From positions 1 to 64,000 of the forward strand of contig NZ_JMFO01000008.1 of the NCBI RefSeq assembly GCF_000714715.1: a DNA stretch of 64,000 nt. The letters run 5' to 3'. Shown here in pieces: positions 8,701 to 16,154 of the stretch; positions within the stretch are counted from its first letter, which is position 1, and the number at the start of each line of letters is the position of its first letter. The notes below the pieces were generated by a model, which saw only the letters and a list, made by a program, of their open reading frames with translations, was not told where the DNA came from and searched no databases. The position numbers were made by a program, and so were the translations under genes. This DNA is from Candidatus Magnetobacterium casense (lineage in GTDB: Bacteria > Nitrospirota > Thermodesulfovibrionia > Thermodesulfovibrionales > Magnetobacteriaceae).

Positions 8701-9607
8701 CTGCCACGTAGACGGAATCCAGGTCCTTATAGAAAACCTTGTGCGGGATGTTTGTAAGGAGGAGTCTATGTTTCTGCTCGCTTTGAAACAATAGCTTCTG
8801 TGCCTTCTCACGTTGCGCAATCTCATTCTGGAGCGTTTCGTTGTTCTGTTTTAGTTCGTTTTCAGTGACACGGCTATCGTGGGAGACAAACCCAAGCATC
8901 AAGACATATGCAAACAGGCGATAAAAATCCCACAGCCACCATGAGGTGTCATGTGAGATTAAAATGATAAACCCCATGTAAGATATCGAAAACAGCGTTG
9001 CAATACAGACAAGCAGGAAATAGAGAATTCTTCCGGTATCCTGAAAATCTCTCATAAAACGTATCGCAGGTGGTACAAATCCCACTCCTGTAACGATACT
9101 GACTACCACAAACATTGAATCAAAAGCGATATCTGATATTGCAACATAAATTTTCAATAGCCACGTCATAATAAATATGTACAGACCTATGGAGAACCAA
9201 GGTATGGTTTTTTTCCAGCCTGTTTTTATCTCAGACACTATAGCTGGTATGCATGTACCCAAAAAACACAAGCTCCCCCACAGGCCGGCCATGGCTTCTA
9301 ATATTGGTTCGAATCGGTCGAAATCCTTTTCAGACAATATAACCGTGGAAAGTCCGTCAAAGATACCCATTCCCAAAAATCCCATGGAGACAAGAAATAA
9401 TACTCCTCCCTGGTAACTCGTTCTTTGCAGAAGGATTGCAGCCATGCTAATGGCAATTACTGACTCGGCAGTCTCTAACGTCTTCTGTACATTTTCGATT
9501 TCAAACCCGAAATCTGCCGTCAACCTGCCTATTATTTCGCTAAGGACAACAAGAAAAATAACGCCGGAAACGTAAACCAAATAACTATATGTATATCTGT
9601 CTCTCAC
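5750..9607 (-). CDS. Hybrid sensor kinase (multi-TM sensor, two PAS, HisKA, HATPase, two REC, Hpt)
   Basis: A 1285-residue kinase. About seven membrane helices occupy residues 8-240 as an integral-membrane sensor. PAS domains lie at about 275-395 and 405-520. HisKA carries H548 in NMSHEIRTPMN; the ATPase domain has NLLSNAIKF and GGTGLGL. Two receivers follow, with D845 (LLVDLKMPDMDG) and D992 (LMDIQMPEMDG), then Hpt with H1139. It starts at GTG. From HisKA onward it closely matches the kinase at 361-3972, including an identical DVPDVESAPPRQGETTP linker, so they are recent paralogues with different sensors. The extra receiver may add a phosphate sink. Confidence 0.92.
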   Translation of the reverse strand: MRDRYTYSYLVYVSGVIFLVVLSEIIGRLTADFGFEIENVQKTLETAESVIAISMAAILLQRTSYQGGVLFLVSMGFLGMGIFDGLSTVILSEKDFDRFEPILEAMAGLWGSLCFLGTCIPAIVSEIKTGWKKTIPWFSIGLYIFIMTWLLKIYVAISDIAFDSMFVVVSIVTGVGFVPPAIRFMRDFQDTGRILYFLLVCIATLFSISYMGFIILISHDTSWWLWDFYRLFAYVLMLGFVSHDSRVTENELKQNNETLQNEIAQREKAQKLLFQSEQKHRLLLTNIPHKVFYKDLDSVYVAVNPAYAKDLNLSPDEVVGKTDYDFFPKHLAEKYRNDDILIMESEATWGFDETYIQNAQERVIHTVKAPIRDDNGAIIGVLGVFWDVTDRKNAEDALRMEKETARRYLDMAGVIIAVLNPDQTVELINKKGCDILGYHESEILGKNWFDNFVPERVRENTKHAFEDCIAGNMIDYYEHELLTNYGTEPIVSWHIVPIYDKKGNIAALMGAGEDITERIRIETRLMAAMLDAENASRAKSEFLANMSHEIRTPMNAIIGLGHLMLTSELSADLTPKHMDYLNKIQSSAKSLLVLINDMLDLSKIEAGKLELEIIDFDLDGVLDNIATMLAIMAKEKGVEIMFSVDRDVPFLLTGDPLRLNQVIVNLLSNAIKFTHQGDIIVTIKVAELNEKEVTLSFSVKDTGIGILPEMMPHLFLPFLQADSSTTRKYGGTGLGLSICKKLVEMMNGDICVKSEYGKGSEFTFTIVAGYQQSRDTVKNMPPPDLTGMRVMVVDDNEIARDIIRGILEGFSFNVTVVDCGMAAIEELRRSCWMPAQQQYRLLLVDLKMPDMDGFETTRCIQSEFAPAQLPVIMMITAYGKEEVRQKSKELGIRSFITKPVLPSALFSAVLDIFGEDTISQLRHHESSDTERPRLATIKGAQILLVEDNYINQQVALALLSRAGLVVDIANNGSEAVSAVEMSPQKYSAILMDIQMPEMDGIEATKRIREEISKEELPIIAMTAHVMKAERDKCYAAGMNDHVSKPIDIKILYDTLLRWVRPMTSDVPDVESAPPRQGETTPIDNLPGIDVASALERIGGNRDLLRKILVHFRGINAHVVKDIEAALEAHDYKLARDLVHGLKGMAGNISATELFDVVRELEGLIVREVTDEIYECLNRMAEKLQTVFESASTFEALTEKAVTLTSGAPVERSALVAIVTELDRLLRQNSLQARRYFAENQSALMSVAGEKEIAQLSACIDKLDFKAAAAVLKGIVDSGDNSFPYD

Positions 9608-9674
9608 TATAGGATGAGTTTAGCATATGGAAACCAATAAAATCAAAAAAGACTTGTTCTTTCAACATCGGCTT

Positions 9675-9842
9675 GTATCCTCTTTAAAAAGCATGGTAAA
9701 ATTAATTTCATGCCTTAAAGAAATGGATTCCTGCTTTCGCAGGAATGACAGTTACGTCCGTTTTACGATTGTGTCATTCCTGGCTTGACCAGGAATCCAG
9801 GACGCTTAACAATGTAGTTACCATGAAATATAAAGAGGATAC
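9675..9842. mobile_element. Non-autonomous element with GTATCCTCTTTA ends and 8-bp target duplication
   Basis: The element runs from GTATCCTCTTTA to TAAAGAGGATAC, its inverse, and contains two ATTCCTG...CAGGAAT-type hairpin units. It is flanked on both sides by the same 8 bases, ATCGGCTT (9667-9674 and 9843-9850), direct evidence of transposition. It has no gene of its own, so a transposase elsewhere would have moved it. The 60-codon open frame across it is not a gene. It accounts for most of the 9608-9931 gap. Confidence 0.85.
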
Positions 9843-9931
9843 ATCGGCTTAACAATGGGTTCCTTCTTACTTCATGTGGGTAACTCAACTTGAGGTTAGC
9901 GACCAATAGTCTATCCTTAAAAAGCGAAGTC

Positions 9932-10453
9932 TCAAAATACGTCATTAACGTCTATCTCCAGCCCTTCAATGACCTTTGACTTGACGGTACCCTCCCTTTC
10001 GGATGTGGAAAACACCTCATATGTGTCTCCTTCGATGGTCAGTATCTCGATAGTTTCAAGTTCAGGTATAACAATCCAATATTCAGGAACCCTAAATTTT
10101 TCGTAAATTTTCCTTTTTGTTACAGTGTCTTTAGTATGAGAGCCTTTAGAGACGATTTCACAAACTACATCCGGTACACCTCTTATCCAGTCCTGAAAAA
10201 TACCCATATTCTCTTTCCTGATAAACAGTAAGTCAGGTTGTAATCTCTGCTCTCCTTCTTTCAAGATAACGTCAAGCGGAGAAAAATAAACCGTCCCTAT
10301 TTTGCTTTTCTTTACGAAATGATTCATTATGTCATATATGTTTTTAGTAATGTTCTGATGCTTTCCAAACGGACTAGGCCCCATAACTTCCACCCCATTG
10401 ATAATCTCTGTCAGATCAAAATCTCTGTCTGATACCTGTATCTCCATACTCAT
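9932..10453 (-). CDS. Uma2-family PD-(D/E)XK nuclease-like protein
   Basis: About 173 residues. Features of the Uma2/DUF820 restriction-endonuclease-like fold: LTEIINGVEVMGPSPFGKHQ at the start, LQPDLLFI (Asp), GVPDVVCEIVSKGS (Asp and E-x-V) and RKIYEKFRVPEYWIVIPE. Function in cells is mostly unknown; members are common in multi-copy families of cyanobacteria and Nitrospirota. The frame extends to 10507, but I prefer the Met at 10453 because family members begin shortly before the LTEIING motif. A decayed second copy lies at 41049-41391. Confidence 0.8.
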   Translation of the reverse strand: MSMEIQVSDRDFDLTEIINGVEVMGPSPFGKHQNITKNIYDIMNHFVKKSKIGTVYFSPLDVILKEGEQRLQPDLLFIRKENMGIFQDWIRGVPDVVCEIVSKGSHTKDTVTKRKIYEKFRVPEYWIVIPELETIEILTIEGDTYEVFSTSEREGTVKSKVIEGLEIDVNDVF

Positions 10454-10627
10454 ACTATACCACACCCACCCCCGATCCGTAAACTCAAGGATACAACAAT
10501 CAGACAAACAAATCCCTTGACTTAGGCTGCGTAGTTATGATAGCATGTGAGAAGTATATATCAAGCTTTTTTTACAGACGCAGTAGCGATGTGGATTAAA
10601 ATAATGACAGGGTACAAGACACTGTGA

Positions 10628-10804
10628 GTGAAAAGAAAAGAGTTACTTAAACATCTAAGGGCATATGGAGCTGAGTTGCTTAGAGAAGGTCGAAGACATT
10701 CGATATATGTGAAGGACAACAAAAAGACTCAAATTCCAAGACACACTGAGATAGTGGATGAATTGGTTAATAAAATATGCAAGGATTTAGGCATACCTTT
10801 ATAA
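10628..10804 (+). CDS. hicA: HicA-family toxin (GTG start)
   Basis: A 58-residue protein from a GTG start: KRKELLKHLRAYGAELLREG, then RRHSIYVKDN and QIPRHTEIVDELVNKICKDL. This is the double-stranded-RNA-binding-like HicA fold with the catalytic histidine in G-R-R-H-S (H24) and the conserved P-R-H-x-E motif. HicA proteins cleave mRNA and tmRNA. The HicB-like partner starts 13 bases downstream. A possible promoter (TTGACT, 18 bases, TAGCAT) lies about 80 bases upstream. Confidence 0.85.
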   Translation: MKRKELLKHLRAYGAELLREGRRHSIYVKDNKKTQIPRHTEIVDELVNKICKDLGIPL

Positions 10805-10817
10805 TAGGGGGTAGTAA

Positions 10818-11027
10818 ATGAAAAGCAGGGCTTGTGTTAAAAAATGTGATGATTGGTGGATAGGATGGTTAATTGATATACCGGGTGTCAATGCCCAGGA
10901 GAGAACAAGGGATGATTTAATAGAATCGTTAATTATTGGGGCACAAGATATGATAAGTATTAACAATGAGTTAGTTAAAGATGGTCATATTGAGGTCATT
11001 GACATACCTGAAGAAATATATAGCTAA
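10818..11027 (+). CDS. hicB: HicB-family antitoxin
   Basis: A 69-residue HicB-like protein: the WWIGWLIDIPGVNAQERTRD stretch is the partial RNase-H-like fold that binds HicA (compare G-x-Y-x-A-x-x-P-x-x-P-G), followed by LIESLIIGAQDMI. It lacks a clear C-terminal ribbon-helix-helix or HTH domain, as in short HicB forms. A GGGGG ribosome site precedes the ATG. It lies directly downstream of hicA and would neutralise it. Confidence 0.8.
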   Translation: MKSRACVKKCDDWWIGWLIDIPGVNAQERTRDDLIESLIIGAQDMISINNELVKDGHIEVIDIPEEIYS

Positions 11028-11090
11028 TTGCGGTAACATATGGCAGATGTCTGCTGCCTGAGGGGGGGGGCGGAGGTGGAGTGAGTTTAT

Positions 11091-12011
11091 TTGAACTGGC
11101 AAGAGATTTTAGACAAGTCATCGCTGTTTCTGCTTCAACTGACTAACGGGCTTACGCTGGGCAGCATATATGCCCTGATTGCGGTCGGTTACACAATGGT
11201 CTACGGGGTGCTGGAGCTTATAAACTTTGCCCACGGTGAGGTGTACATGCTGGGGGCATTTATCGCCTACCATCTGGTGACTGCCTGCGATGTGCCTTTT
11301 TTTGCCGCCTTTGGCATAGCCCTGATTGTGTGCTCTGCATTTGGGATATTCCTGGAATACTTTGCCTACAGACCCCTCAGAGATAAACGCCGCCTGGTGG
11401 CCCTGATCAGCGCTGTCGGGATGAGCATATTCCTGCAGAATCTTGCCCTGATCATATGGGGGGCACAGCAGAAGGGGTTTCCGGCAGAGAAACTCCCTGA
11501 GTTTTTCTCATCGATGGCACTGACCATCGGCGATATAAACATAAACTACCTGCAGGTGTTTATATTTGCGCTCTGCGTGCTTCTGATGCTGGTACTGAAC
11601 TACATAATAATGCGCACGCCAATCGGTATGGCCATGCGTGCCATTGCCCAGGATGCAAAGGCAGCCGCATTGATGGGCATCAACCTCAACCGTGTGATAT
11701 CCTTTACCTTTGCCGTGGGGTCTTTTCTTGGGGCCGTTGCGGGGGTGCTTGTGGGTGTGTACTACAACGCCATCTGGCCTACGATGGGCTACATGGCCGG
11801 GATAAAGGCCTTTGCCGCGGCAGTCCTGGGCGGCATTGGCAGCGTGCCGGGGGCCATATTGGGCGGAATGATCCTCGGAATCGCCGAGGCCTTTGGCGCC
11901 GGGTACATATCGTCGGCATACAGGGATGGTATCGCATATGCCATAATGATCCTCGTTATAATCTTTAAGCCTGCCGGACTGCTTGGCAAGACAGAAGACA
12001 ACAGAAAGTGA
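11091..12011 (+). CDS. livH: Branched-chain amino acid ABC transporter permease LivH
   Basis: A 306-residue inner-membrane permease of the LivH type with about eight membrane helices. Family motifs: GLTLGSIYALIAVGYTMVYG, INFAHGEVYMLGAF, and the cytoplasmic EAA-like loop AIAQDAKAAALMGINLNR that contacts the ATPase. An in-frame TGA lies just upstream, so the first possible start is TTG at 11091, served by GGAGGTGGAG. It overlaps livM by 4 bases. No ATPases (LivF/G) or binding protein are adjacent, so they must be encoded elsewhere; the substrate is assumed to be branched-chain amino acids or a related amide. Confidence 0.92.
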   Translation: MNWQEILDKSSLFLLQLTNGLTLGSIYALIAVGYTMVYGVLELINFAHGEVYMLGAFIAYHLVTACDVPFFAAFGIALIVCSAFGIFLEYFAYRPLRDKRRLVALISAVGMSIFLQNLALIIWGAQQKGFPAEKLPEFFSSMALTIGDININYLQVFIFALCVLLMLVLNYIIMRTPIGMAMRAIAQDAKAAALMGINLNRVISFTFAVGSFLGAVAGVLVGVYYNAIWPTMGYMAGIKAFAAAVLGGIGSVPGAILGGMILGIAEAFGAGYISSAYRDGIAYAIMILVIIFKPAGLLGKTEDNRK

Positions 12012-12967
12012 ACAGAAAGACAGTCGTCCTGCTGGCCCTGTTGTTACTGCCGTGGATACCGATAGGCACGTCAATGAACTACGTCTTGCGCATAGCCACC
12101 ATGTCGATGCTGTACATGGTGCTTGCCCTTGGCCTGCGCATAGTGACGGGATTCATAGGCTACCTCGATCTGGGATACGTGGGATTTTACGCCATTGGCG
12201 CATACACCTCGGCCCTGTTGAGCGCCCACTACGACATACCGTACTGGATAGTTTTCCTTCTTGCGGTATCACACGGTGCCCTGTGGGGGATATTGCGGGG
12301 CATTCCAACGCTGGGATTGACCGGGGACTACTTTGCCATTGTCACGTTTGGTTTCAGCGAACTCATCGTCCTGATAATCCGCAATGAGGTCTGGCTGACG
12401 CGTGGGCCAATGGGGATTACCGGTATCAAAGGTCCCTCGTTTCTGTGGCATACGTTGAGCAAAGATTGGGAGTTCTTCTATCTGATACTGTTTATGCTTG
12501 TACTGGCCATAGTAATCATAAGACGCCTTGAGCATTCGCGCATAGGCAGGGCCATGATTGCAATCAGGGAAGATGAAACGGCGGCAGAGACCTGCGGCAT
12601 AGATACCCGGAAATACAAGATGCTTGCCTTTGCGCTAAGTGCGTCATTTGGGGCAGCGGCTGGTTCGTTCTATGCCCACTGGATGCACATAGTCCACCCG
12701 GATATGTTTTACTTCTGGGAGTCGATACTGGTCCTCTGCATTGTGATAGTTGGTGGTACGGGGTCGATTTCGGGGGTAGTCGCAGGTGCCCTGGTGCTTA
12801 TACCGGTGACGGATATCCTGCGGGTGGCGCTCCTTGCGGTGGCCCGGTGGAGTGCACAGTCAGGGGTAACATTCATCAGCCAGGACATCGTAAATGCCCG
12901 CTATTTGATCTTCGGCGTAATACTCGTCCTGATGATGCGATTCAGGTCCCAGGGCCTCAAAAGCTGA
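12008..12967 (+). CDS. livM: Branched-chain amino acid ABC transporter permease LivM
   Basis: A 319-residue permease pairing with LivH as the transmembrane heterodimer. LivM hallmarks: LDLGYVGFYAIGAYTSALL, LGLTGDYFAIVTFGFSELI, NEVWLTRGPMGITGI and the coupling loop AIREDETAAETCGIDTRKYK. The start is a GTG overlapping the livH stop (GTGA), so it is translationally coupled. Downstream there are no further transporter genes; a new promoter begins the next cassette about 160 bases later. Confidence 0.92.
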   Translation: MNRKTVVLLALLLLPWIPIGTSMNYVLRIATMSMLYMVLALGLRIVTGFIGYLDLGYVGFYAIGAYTSALLSAHYDIPYWIVFLLAVSHGALWGILRGIPTLGLTGDYFAIVTFGFSELIVLIIRNEVWLTRGPMGITGIKGPSFLWHTLSKDWEFFYLILFMLVLAIVIIRRLEHSRIGRAMIAIREDETAAETCGIDTRKYKMLAFALSASFGAAAGSFYAHWMHIVHPDMFYFWESILVLCIVIVGGTGSISGVVAGALVLIPVTDILRVALLAVARWSAQSGVTFISQDIVNARYLIFGVILVLMMRFRSQGLKS

Positions 12968-13129
12968 ACGAAACTGCACAAAAAAAGGTGTTGGCCCTCT
13001 TGACTCAACCCTTAGTGAAGGCTGGTCGTTAAGTTAGGTTGTGGGTTACACATCGGTTGTGTTTTTTTACCATGTCATACGCATAAAAATTTTGGAATGT
13101 GAAGTAAACTTTTCAAAAGTAAATTTATA

Positions 13130-13159
13130 TTGACAGCATATGAACTTTTCTGTTATACT
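13130..13159 (+). promoter_or_regulatory. Sigma-70-type promoter of the 13.3-15.8 kb cassette
   Basis: TTGACA at 13130-13135, an 18-base spacer and TATACT at 13154-13159. Transcription should start near 13166, leaving about 170 bases of leader before the first gene of the cassette. Confidence 0.7.
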
Positions 13160-13165
13160 GGCTAA

Positions 13166-13334
13166 GGTATTAATGAAGGATGGTTTTGAAATGTTTTACA
13201 GAATTACACGGGCATGCGATGGACAACACCACAATCAATTGTGGATGGCAGGATTCAACAGCATTAGGCAAAAGAATCCTTTGTGTCTAATGTATTATTT
13301 GACTTTTTTGTCTCTCTTGTGTTAGAGGGGTAGT
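13166..13334 (+). ncRNA. Structured 5' leader or small RNA upstream of the cassette
   Basis: The predicted leader holds two clear hairpins: CCACAATCAATTGTGG at 13229-13244 (7-bp perfect stem), and 13262-13292, where CATTAG pairs with CTAATG and the inner arms continue the stem. A T run (13303-13308) follows the second. This could be an attenuator, a regulatory RNA, or an RNA partner of the encoded system. A 61-codon frame spans it but has no ribosome site and no recognisable protein. It is all that I see in the 12968-13334 gap apart from the promoter. Confidence 0.4.
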
Positions 13335-13844
13335 ATGGGGAAAAACGAATTAATAAATGATTTTCGTAATCGTTTGCGCGATTTGTTGTTCTATGTAAAT
13401 TTTCCTTTAGCCGCAATAGTGTCGGTTTTCTTTAGGCAGGCTTTTTTTGACCAGAACAGCCCTAAGCCAGTTGTGTCAAACTTATACGACCCTGTTTCCA
13501 TAAATTTTTTGGGTTATTTCTATGGAGCTGTGATGATACTACTTATTTTTTCCCCAATTATACTCTTTGGAGTTTCGCATTTAATTACATATAATGTAGT
13601 AAAGGCCTTGGGTTCTCAAACCTCTACAAATTCAGAAGAGCTAGCAGCTTATTATAGAGGTGTTATGTTCAAGGACTGGCTAATAGTATTAGCCGGAATA
13701 ATAATAGCCTATATCTTTGTTACCTACATTTTTAAGCAGCCATATTTATTTGTTTTATTTCTTTTTATGTATGTGGCATTTTTTTTGGGTAAATATTATA
13801 TACTTATTACCATATTTTTAGAAAGGAGATTTAGGAAGGTATGA
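13335..13844 (+). CDS. Four-helix membrane protein of unknown function (cassette gene 1)
   Basis: A 169-residue protein with four predicted membrane helices at about 17-35, 60-85, 112-131 and 135-158, a basic C terminus, and no motif that I recognise. The start has a GAGGGG ribosome site. It overlaps the next gene by 4 bases (ATGA), so they are coupled. Base composition is clearly more AT-rich than the flanking liv and rpmE-prfA genes, which suggests transfer together with the two following genes. It could be a channel or anchor for the other cassette products, but that is a guess. Confidence 0.7.
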   Translation: MGKNELINDFRNRLRDLLFYVNFPLAAIVSVFFRQAFFDQNSPKPVVSNLYDPVSINFLGYFYGAVMILLIFSPIILFGVSHLITYNVVKALGSQTSTNSEELAAYYRGVMFKDWLIVLAGIIIAYIFVTYIFKQPYLFVLFLFMYVAFFLGKYYILITIFLERRFRKV

Positions 13845-14605
13845 ATGAATTATTATACTTTCTCATAGTGTTAATCATTGGGATATTGCTCGGTTTGGTA
13901 TATATAAAATTCATGACTCGTGGGTTGGTTTTACTTAGTCGTGATATATTTTTTCTTATTCCATCTGAAGAACTATCTGATGTTACAGACTTCCGGCAAT
14001 TCTTTTCTGTCCTGAATAAATATTCGCAAGATCGTTTAAGTATTCGTTCCTCATGTAAAGAATCTTTGTCGGATTGTCCTAATATAGGTCCCTTTCATTT
14101 CTTAATGGCATTTTCAAATCTGACTGAAGTTCAACGTGACAGATTTGCTAGCGATCCTCTTTTGCTTAAAGACCTCGTTCCTCTATTTGTAAAATATAAT
14201 GATGCTCTCTGGACACGAAATATCAAAGAGATGACAAACGCAGTTGCCAATTACCACAGAAAAATAAGAGGTGATAGTACCAGCGAACCATCCTTTTTCA
14301 CAAAAGAGTCCTTTCGCAAATTACTAGTAGAGATAGAAATCTCCATTAGTGAGAACAATTTATTTCGTGCCCATCTTTTGTTGCAAAAAAAGGAAGATGA
14401 TCATAGTCTTACCGACCTTGAATTGCTTATTGTTCATTTCCTGTTGGCACGACTATCGGTGTTTTTTCAGGGTCGGATTTACAATTACAAGAAATCAGAT
14501 AACGAAAAAGCTCTAAACGAGTTGCACAAGCTTGTCACAGATATAGCTGCTAATATTATAAAAGACCCTAAGTCTGTAATCCATAGACTTTATGACATCC
14601 ATTGA
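13841..14605 (+). CDS. Single-pass membrane protein of unknown function (cassette gene 2)
   Basis: 254 residues. One N-terminal membrane helix (about 4-24, LLYFLIVLIIGILLGLVYI) anchors a cytoplasmic, largely alpha-helical domain. No conserved domain is recognised. It overlaps gene 1 by ATGA, and gene 3 follows after about 40 bases, giving one operon. The protein has charged helices with alternating leucines (about 160-250), consistent with a helical-repeat or adaptor domain. It is AT-rich like its neighbours. Real coding is supported by length, codon pattern and coupling. Confidence 0.7.
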   Translation: MNELLYFLIVLIIGILLGLVYIKFMTRGLVLLSRDIFFLIPSEELSDVTDFRQFFSVLNKYSQDRLSIRSSCKESLSDCPNIGPFHFLMAFSNLTEVQRDRFASDPLLLKDLVPLFVKYNDALWTRNIKEMTNAVANYHRKIRGDSTSEPSFFTKESFRKLLVEIEISISENNLFRAHLLLQKKEDDHSLTDLELLIVHFLLARLSVFFQGRIYNYKKSDNEKALNELHKLVTDIAANIIKDPKSVIHRLYDIH

Positions 14606-14647
14606 TGATGTCTCCATTGACGAATTTTGTATCTTCTTTATATTTTA

Positions 14648-15793
14648 ATGGTAAGTGAGAAAAACATAAAAGATAAGCCATTGAAAATAGAGGATAGGAG
14701 ATTTTCTAATTTTGTTGTAAAGACAGACGATAGGAGTTACTGGGACGAATGGAATTTCTACAGGCATATAGACATTACGGTAGACACTGCAAAAGAAATT
14801 GCAAAGAAGATAGAGACTGGACATTCTACAGAACCGTATGTGTTATGCGCACTAAGTAAATCAGGGCTTCCATTAGGTACACTTTTATCGCTGCTTTTAA
14901 ATAAGCCGTTGTATTTTTTTGCATTAGGAGAATTTTTTACTGACCAAGGGATTCCAATTGTTGATATTATTTCAGACTCAGATTGCTGGTCATACAATTG
15001 GTATTTGGTTGATTCTCATATACATACGGGGCAGACTGCTCTTTTAGCAGCGTCAGCAATTGAAGCCCAATTCTCTTCAAAAGTCCATACTTGTTATGTT
15101 ATAGCCAACTGTCTTACTGAGAAATATAAATCTTCTTGTACCTTTAAGATAGTATCACTGTATAACAGTGCAGAGTCTTTCGAGTTTCTGAAAAGATTGG
15201 TTGATCATCCTGAAATACTAAACGACCCAAAATTTTGGACATATCACGAAAAATCGTGGCTTACTACTCTCTCTAACGATATATCCAACCCAAACAAAAA
15301 TTTTATTACTGTTAATCCCATAGAAGTGAATACAGGAATCAATGACTTAATTCTTAAAGATGACAAGTTATACCCTGGAAAGCTGCTGCTGCATCCAGAA
15401 CAATTAAGCGAGTATGCCTCTACTATTTCAAAGAAACTTAAAGATAAAGATATAGATGCCATCATTGCTGCTACAGTTGGTGGTATTCCACTTGCGATAG
15501 CCTTGTGCTATTTCATAATGCAAATGCAGGAGAAAATCGTTAGTTTTATATTCTTAGGAAACAATTCTGTAGAATATTATAGGAACTTAGTATGCAAATC
15601 ACCTAATGTCGTCGTTGTAGATGATGTTATATCTGCCGGGAGTATTGTAGCAGTGATAAATGAAACTATATTGAAACCCAATAAAATTAATCTATTAGGA
15701 ATTGTGAGCTTGGCCATCTCCAGCTTTCCGGAAAAGGGGTGTTATATACGTATAGATGACAAAGGTGTCCCACTGTACACTGCCGTTAAGTAA
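14648..15793 (+). CDS. Tandem phosphoribosyltransferase-fold protein (cassette gene 3)
   Basis: About 381 residues with two copies of the type I PRTase pattern. The second is clear: AIIAATVGGIPLAIAL (about 271-286), then the PRPP-binding loop NVVVVDDVISAGSIVAVI (about 320-337). The first copy is degenerate: VLCALSKSGLPLGTLLSLLL (about 65-84), then YLVDSHIHTGQTALLAASAI (119-138), where the usual D-D pair is D-S. PRTases make or break nucleotides using PRPP; the second domain could be catalytic and the first structural or sensory. The frame opens at a TTG (14627), but ATG 14648 is the likelier start. The operon with two membrane proteins is unusual for a salvage enzyme. Confidence 0.75.
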   Translation: MVSEKNIKDKPLKIEDRRFSNFVVKTDDRSYWDEWNFYRHIDITVDTAKEIAKKIETGHSTEPYVLCALSKSGLPLGTLLSLLLNKPLYFFALGEFFTDQGIPIVDIISDSDCWSYNWYLVDSHIHTGQTALLAASAIEAQFSSKVHTCYVIANCLTEKYKSSCTFKIVSLYNSAESFEFLKRLVDHPEILNDPKFWTYHEKSWLTTLSNDISNPNKNFITVNPIEVNTGINDLILKDDKLYPGKLLLHPEQLSEYASTISKKLKDKDIDAIIAATVGGIPLAIALCYFIMQMQEKIVSFIFLGNNSVEYYRNLVCKSPNVVVVDDVISAGSIVAVINETILKPNKINLLGIVSLAISSFPEKGCYIRIDDKGVPLYTAVK

Positions 15794-15892
15794 GCATCAG
15801 ATGGTTTTAGCGTAATGGAGGTAGATTTATTTATTGACTTTTTTTATGCACCCTATGCACCCCGCTGTCTTTATAATTTGCCAATCATATGT

Positions 15893-15920
15893 TATAATAA
15901 AGCTAAAAGCTATAAGGAGG
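15893..15920 (+). promoter_or_regulatory. -10 element and strong ribosome site of rpmE
   Basis: TATAAT at 15893-15898 gives a start near 15905; AGGAGG at 15915-15920 lies 6 bases before the TTG start codon of rpmE. This ribosome site decides the start, because longer open-frame alternatives have none. The -35 is weak. Confidence 0.55.
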
Positions 15921-15926
15921 TATGCG

Positions 15927-16136
15927 TTGAAAGAAGGGATACACCCAAACTATAAGGAATCGAAGGTCAACTGTGCATGTGGAGAGGTCTTTACGACCAG
16001 GTCGGTCAGGCCGGTCATATCGGTGGACATATGCTCGAAGTGCCACCCGTTCTACACGGGCAAGCAGAAGATAGTGGATGCCGAGGGCAGGGTCGAAAAG
16101 TTCAAGAAAAAGTACGCTCATGTACAGTCAAAGTAA
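15927..16136 (+). CDS. rpmE: 50S ribosomal protein L31
   Basis: A 69-residue L31 protein from a TTG start: [20 protein letters not shown], then [20 protein letters not shown] and a lysine-rich tail. The C-x-C and C-x-x-C pairs make this the zinc-binding (C+) form. It is a large-subunit protein at the central protuberance. The frame extends about 30 codons upstream, but the AGGAGG at 15915-15920 fixes the TTG start. It leads the rpmE-yqhQ-prfA-tsaC translation block, an arrangement known from many bacteria (rpmE, DUF1385, prfA). Confidence 0.95.
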   Translation: MKEGIHPNYKESKVNCACGEVFTTRSVRPVISVDICSKCHPFYTGKQKIVDAEGRVEKFKKKYAHVQSK

Positions 16137-16154
16137 GAGAGGACAAGAAGGTCA

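Noticed and set aside
9763-9945. 60-codon minus-strand open frame
   Set aside because: It lies across the mobile repeat, and the same translated tail appears wherever the repeat is copied.
11091-12967. A complete branched-chain amino acid transporter operon
   Set aside because: Only the two permease genes are present; no ATPase or binding-protein gene flanks them.
13140-13325. 61-codon open frame in the leader of the PRTase cassette
   Set aside because: No ribosome site, it starts inside the promoter, and the region is better explained as a structured leader.
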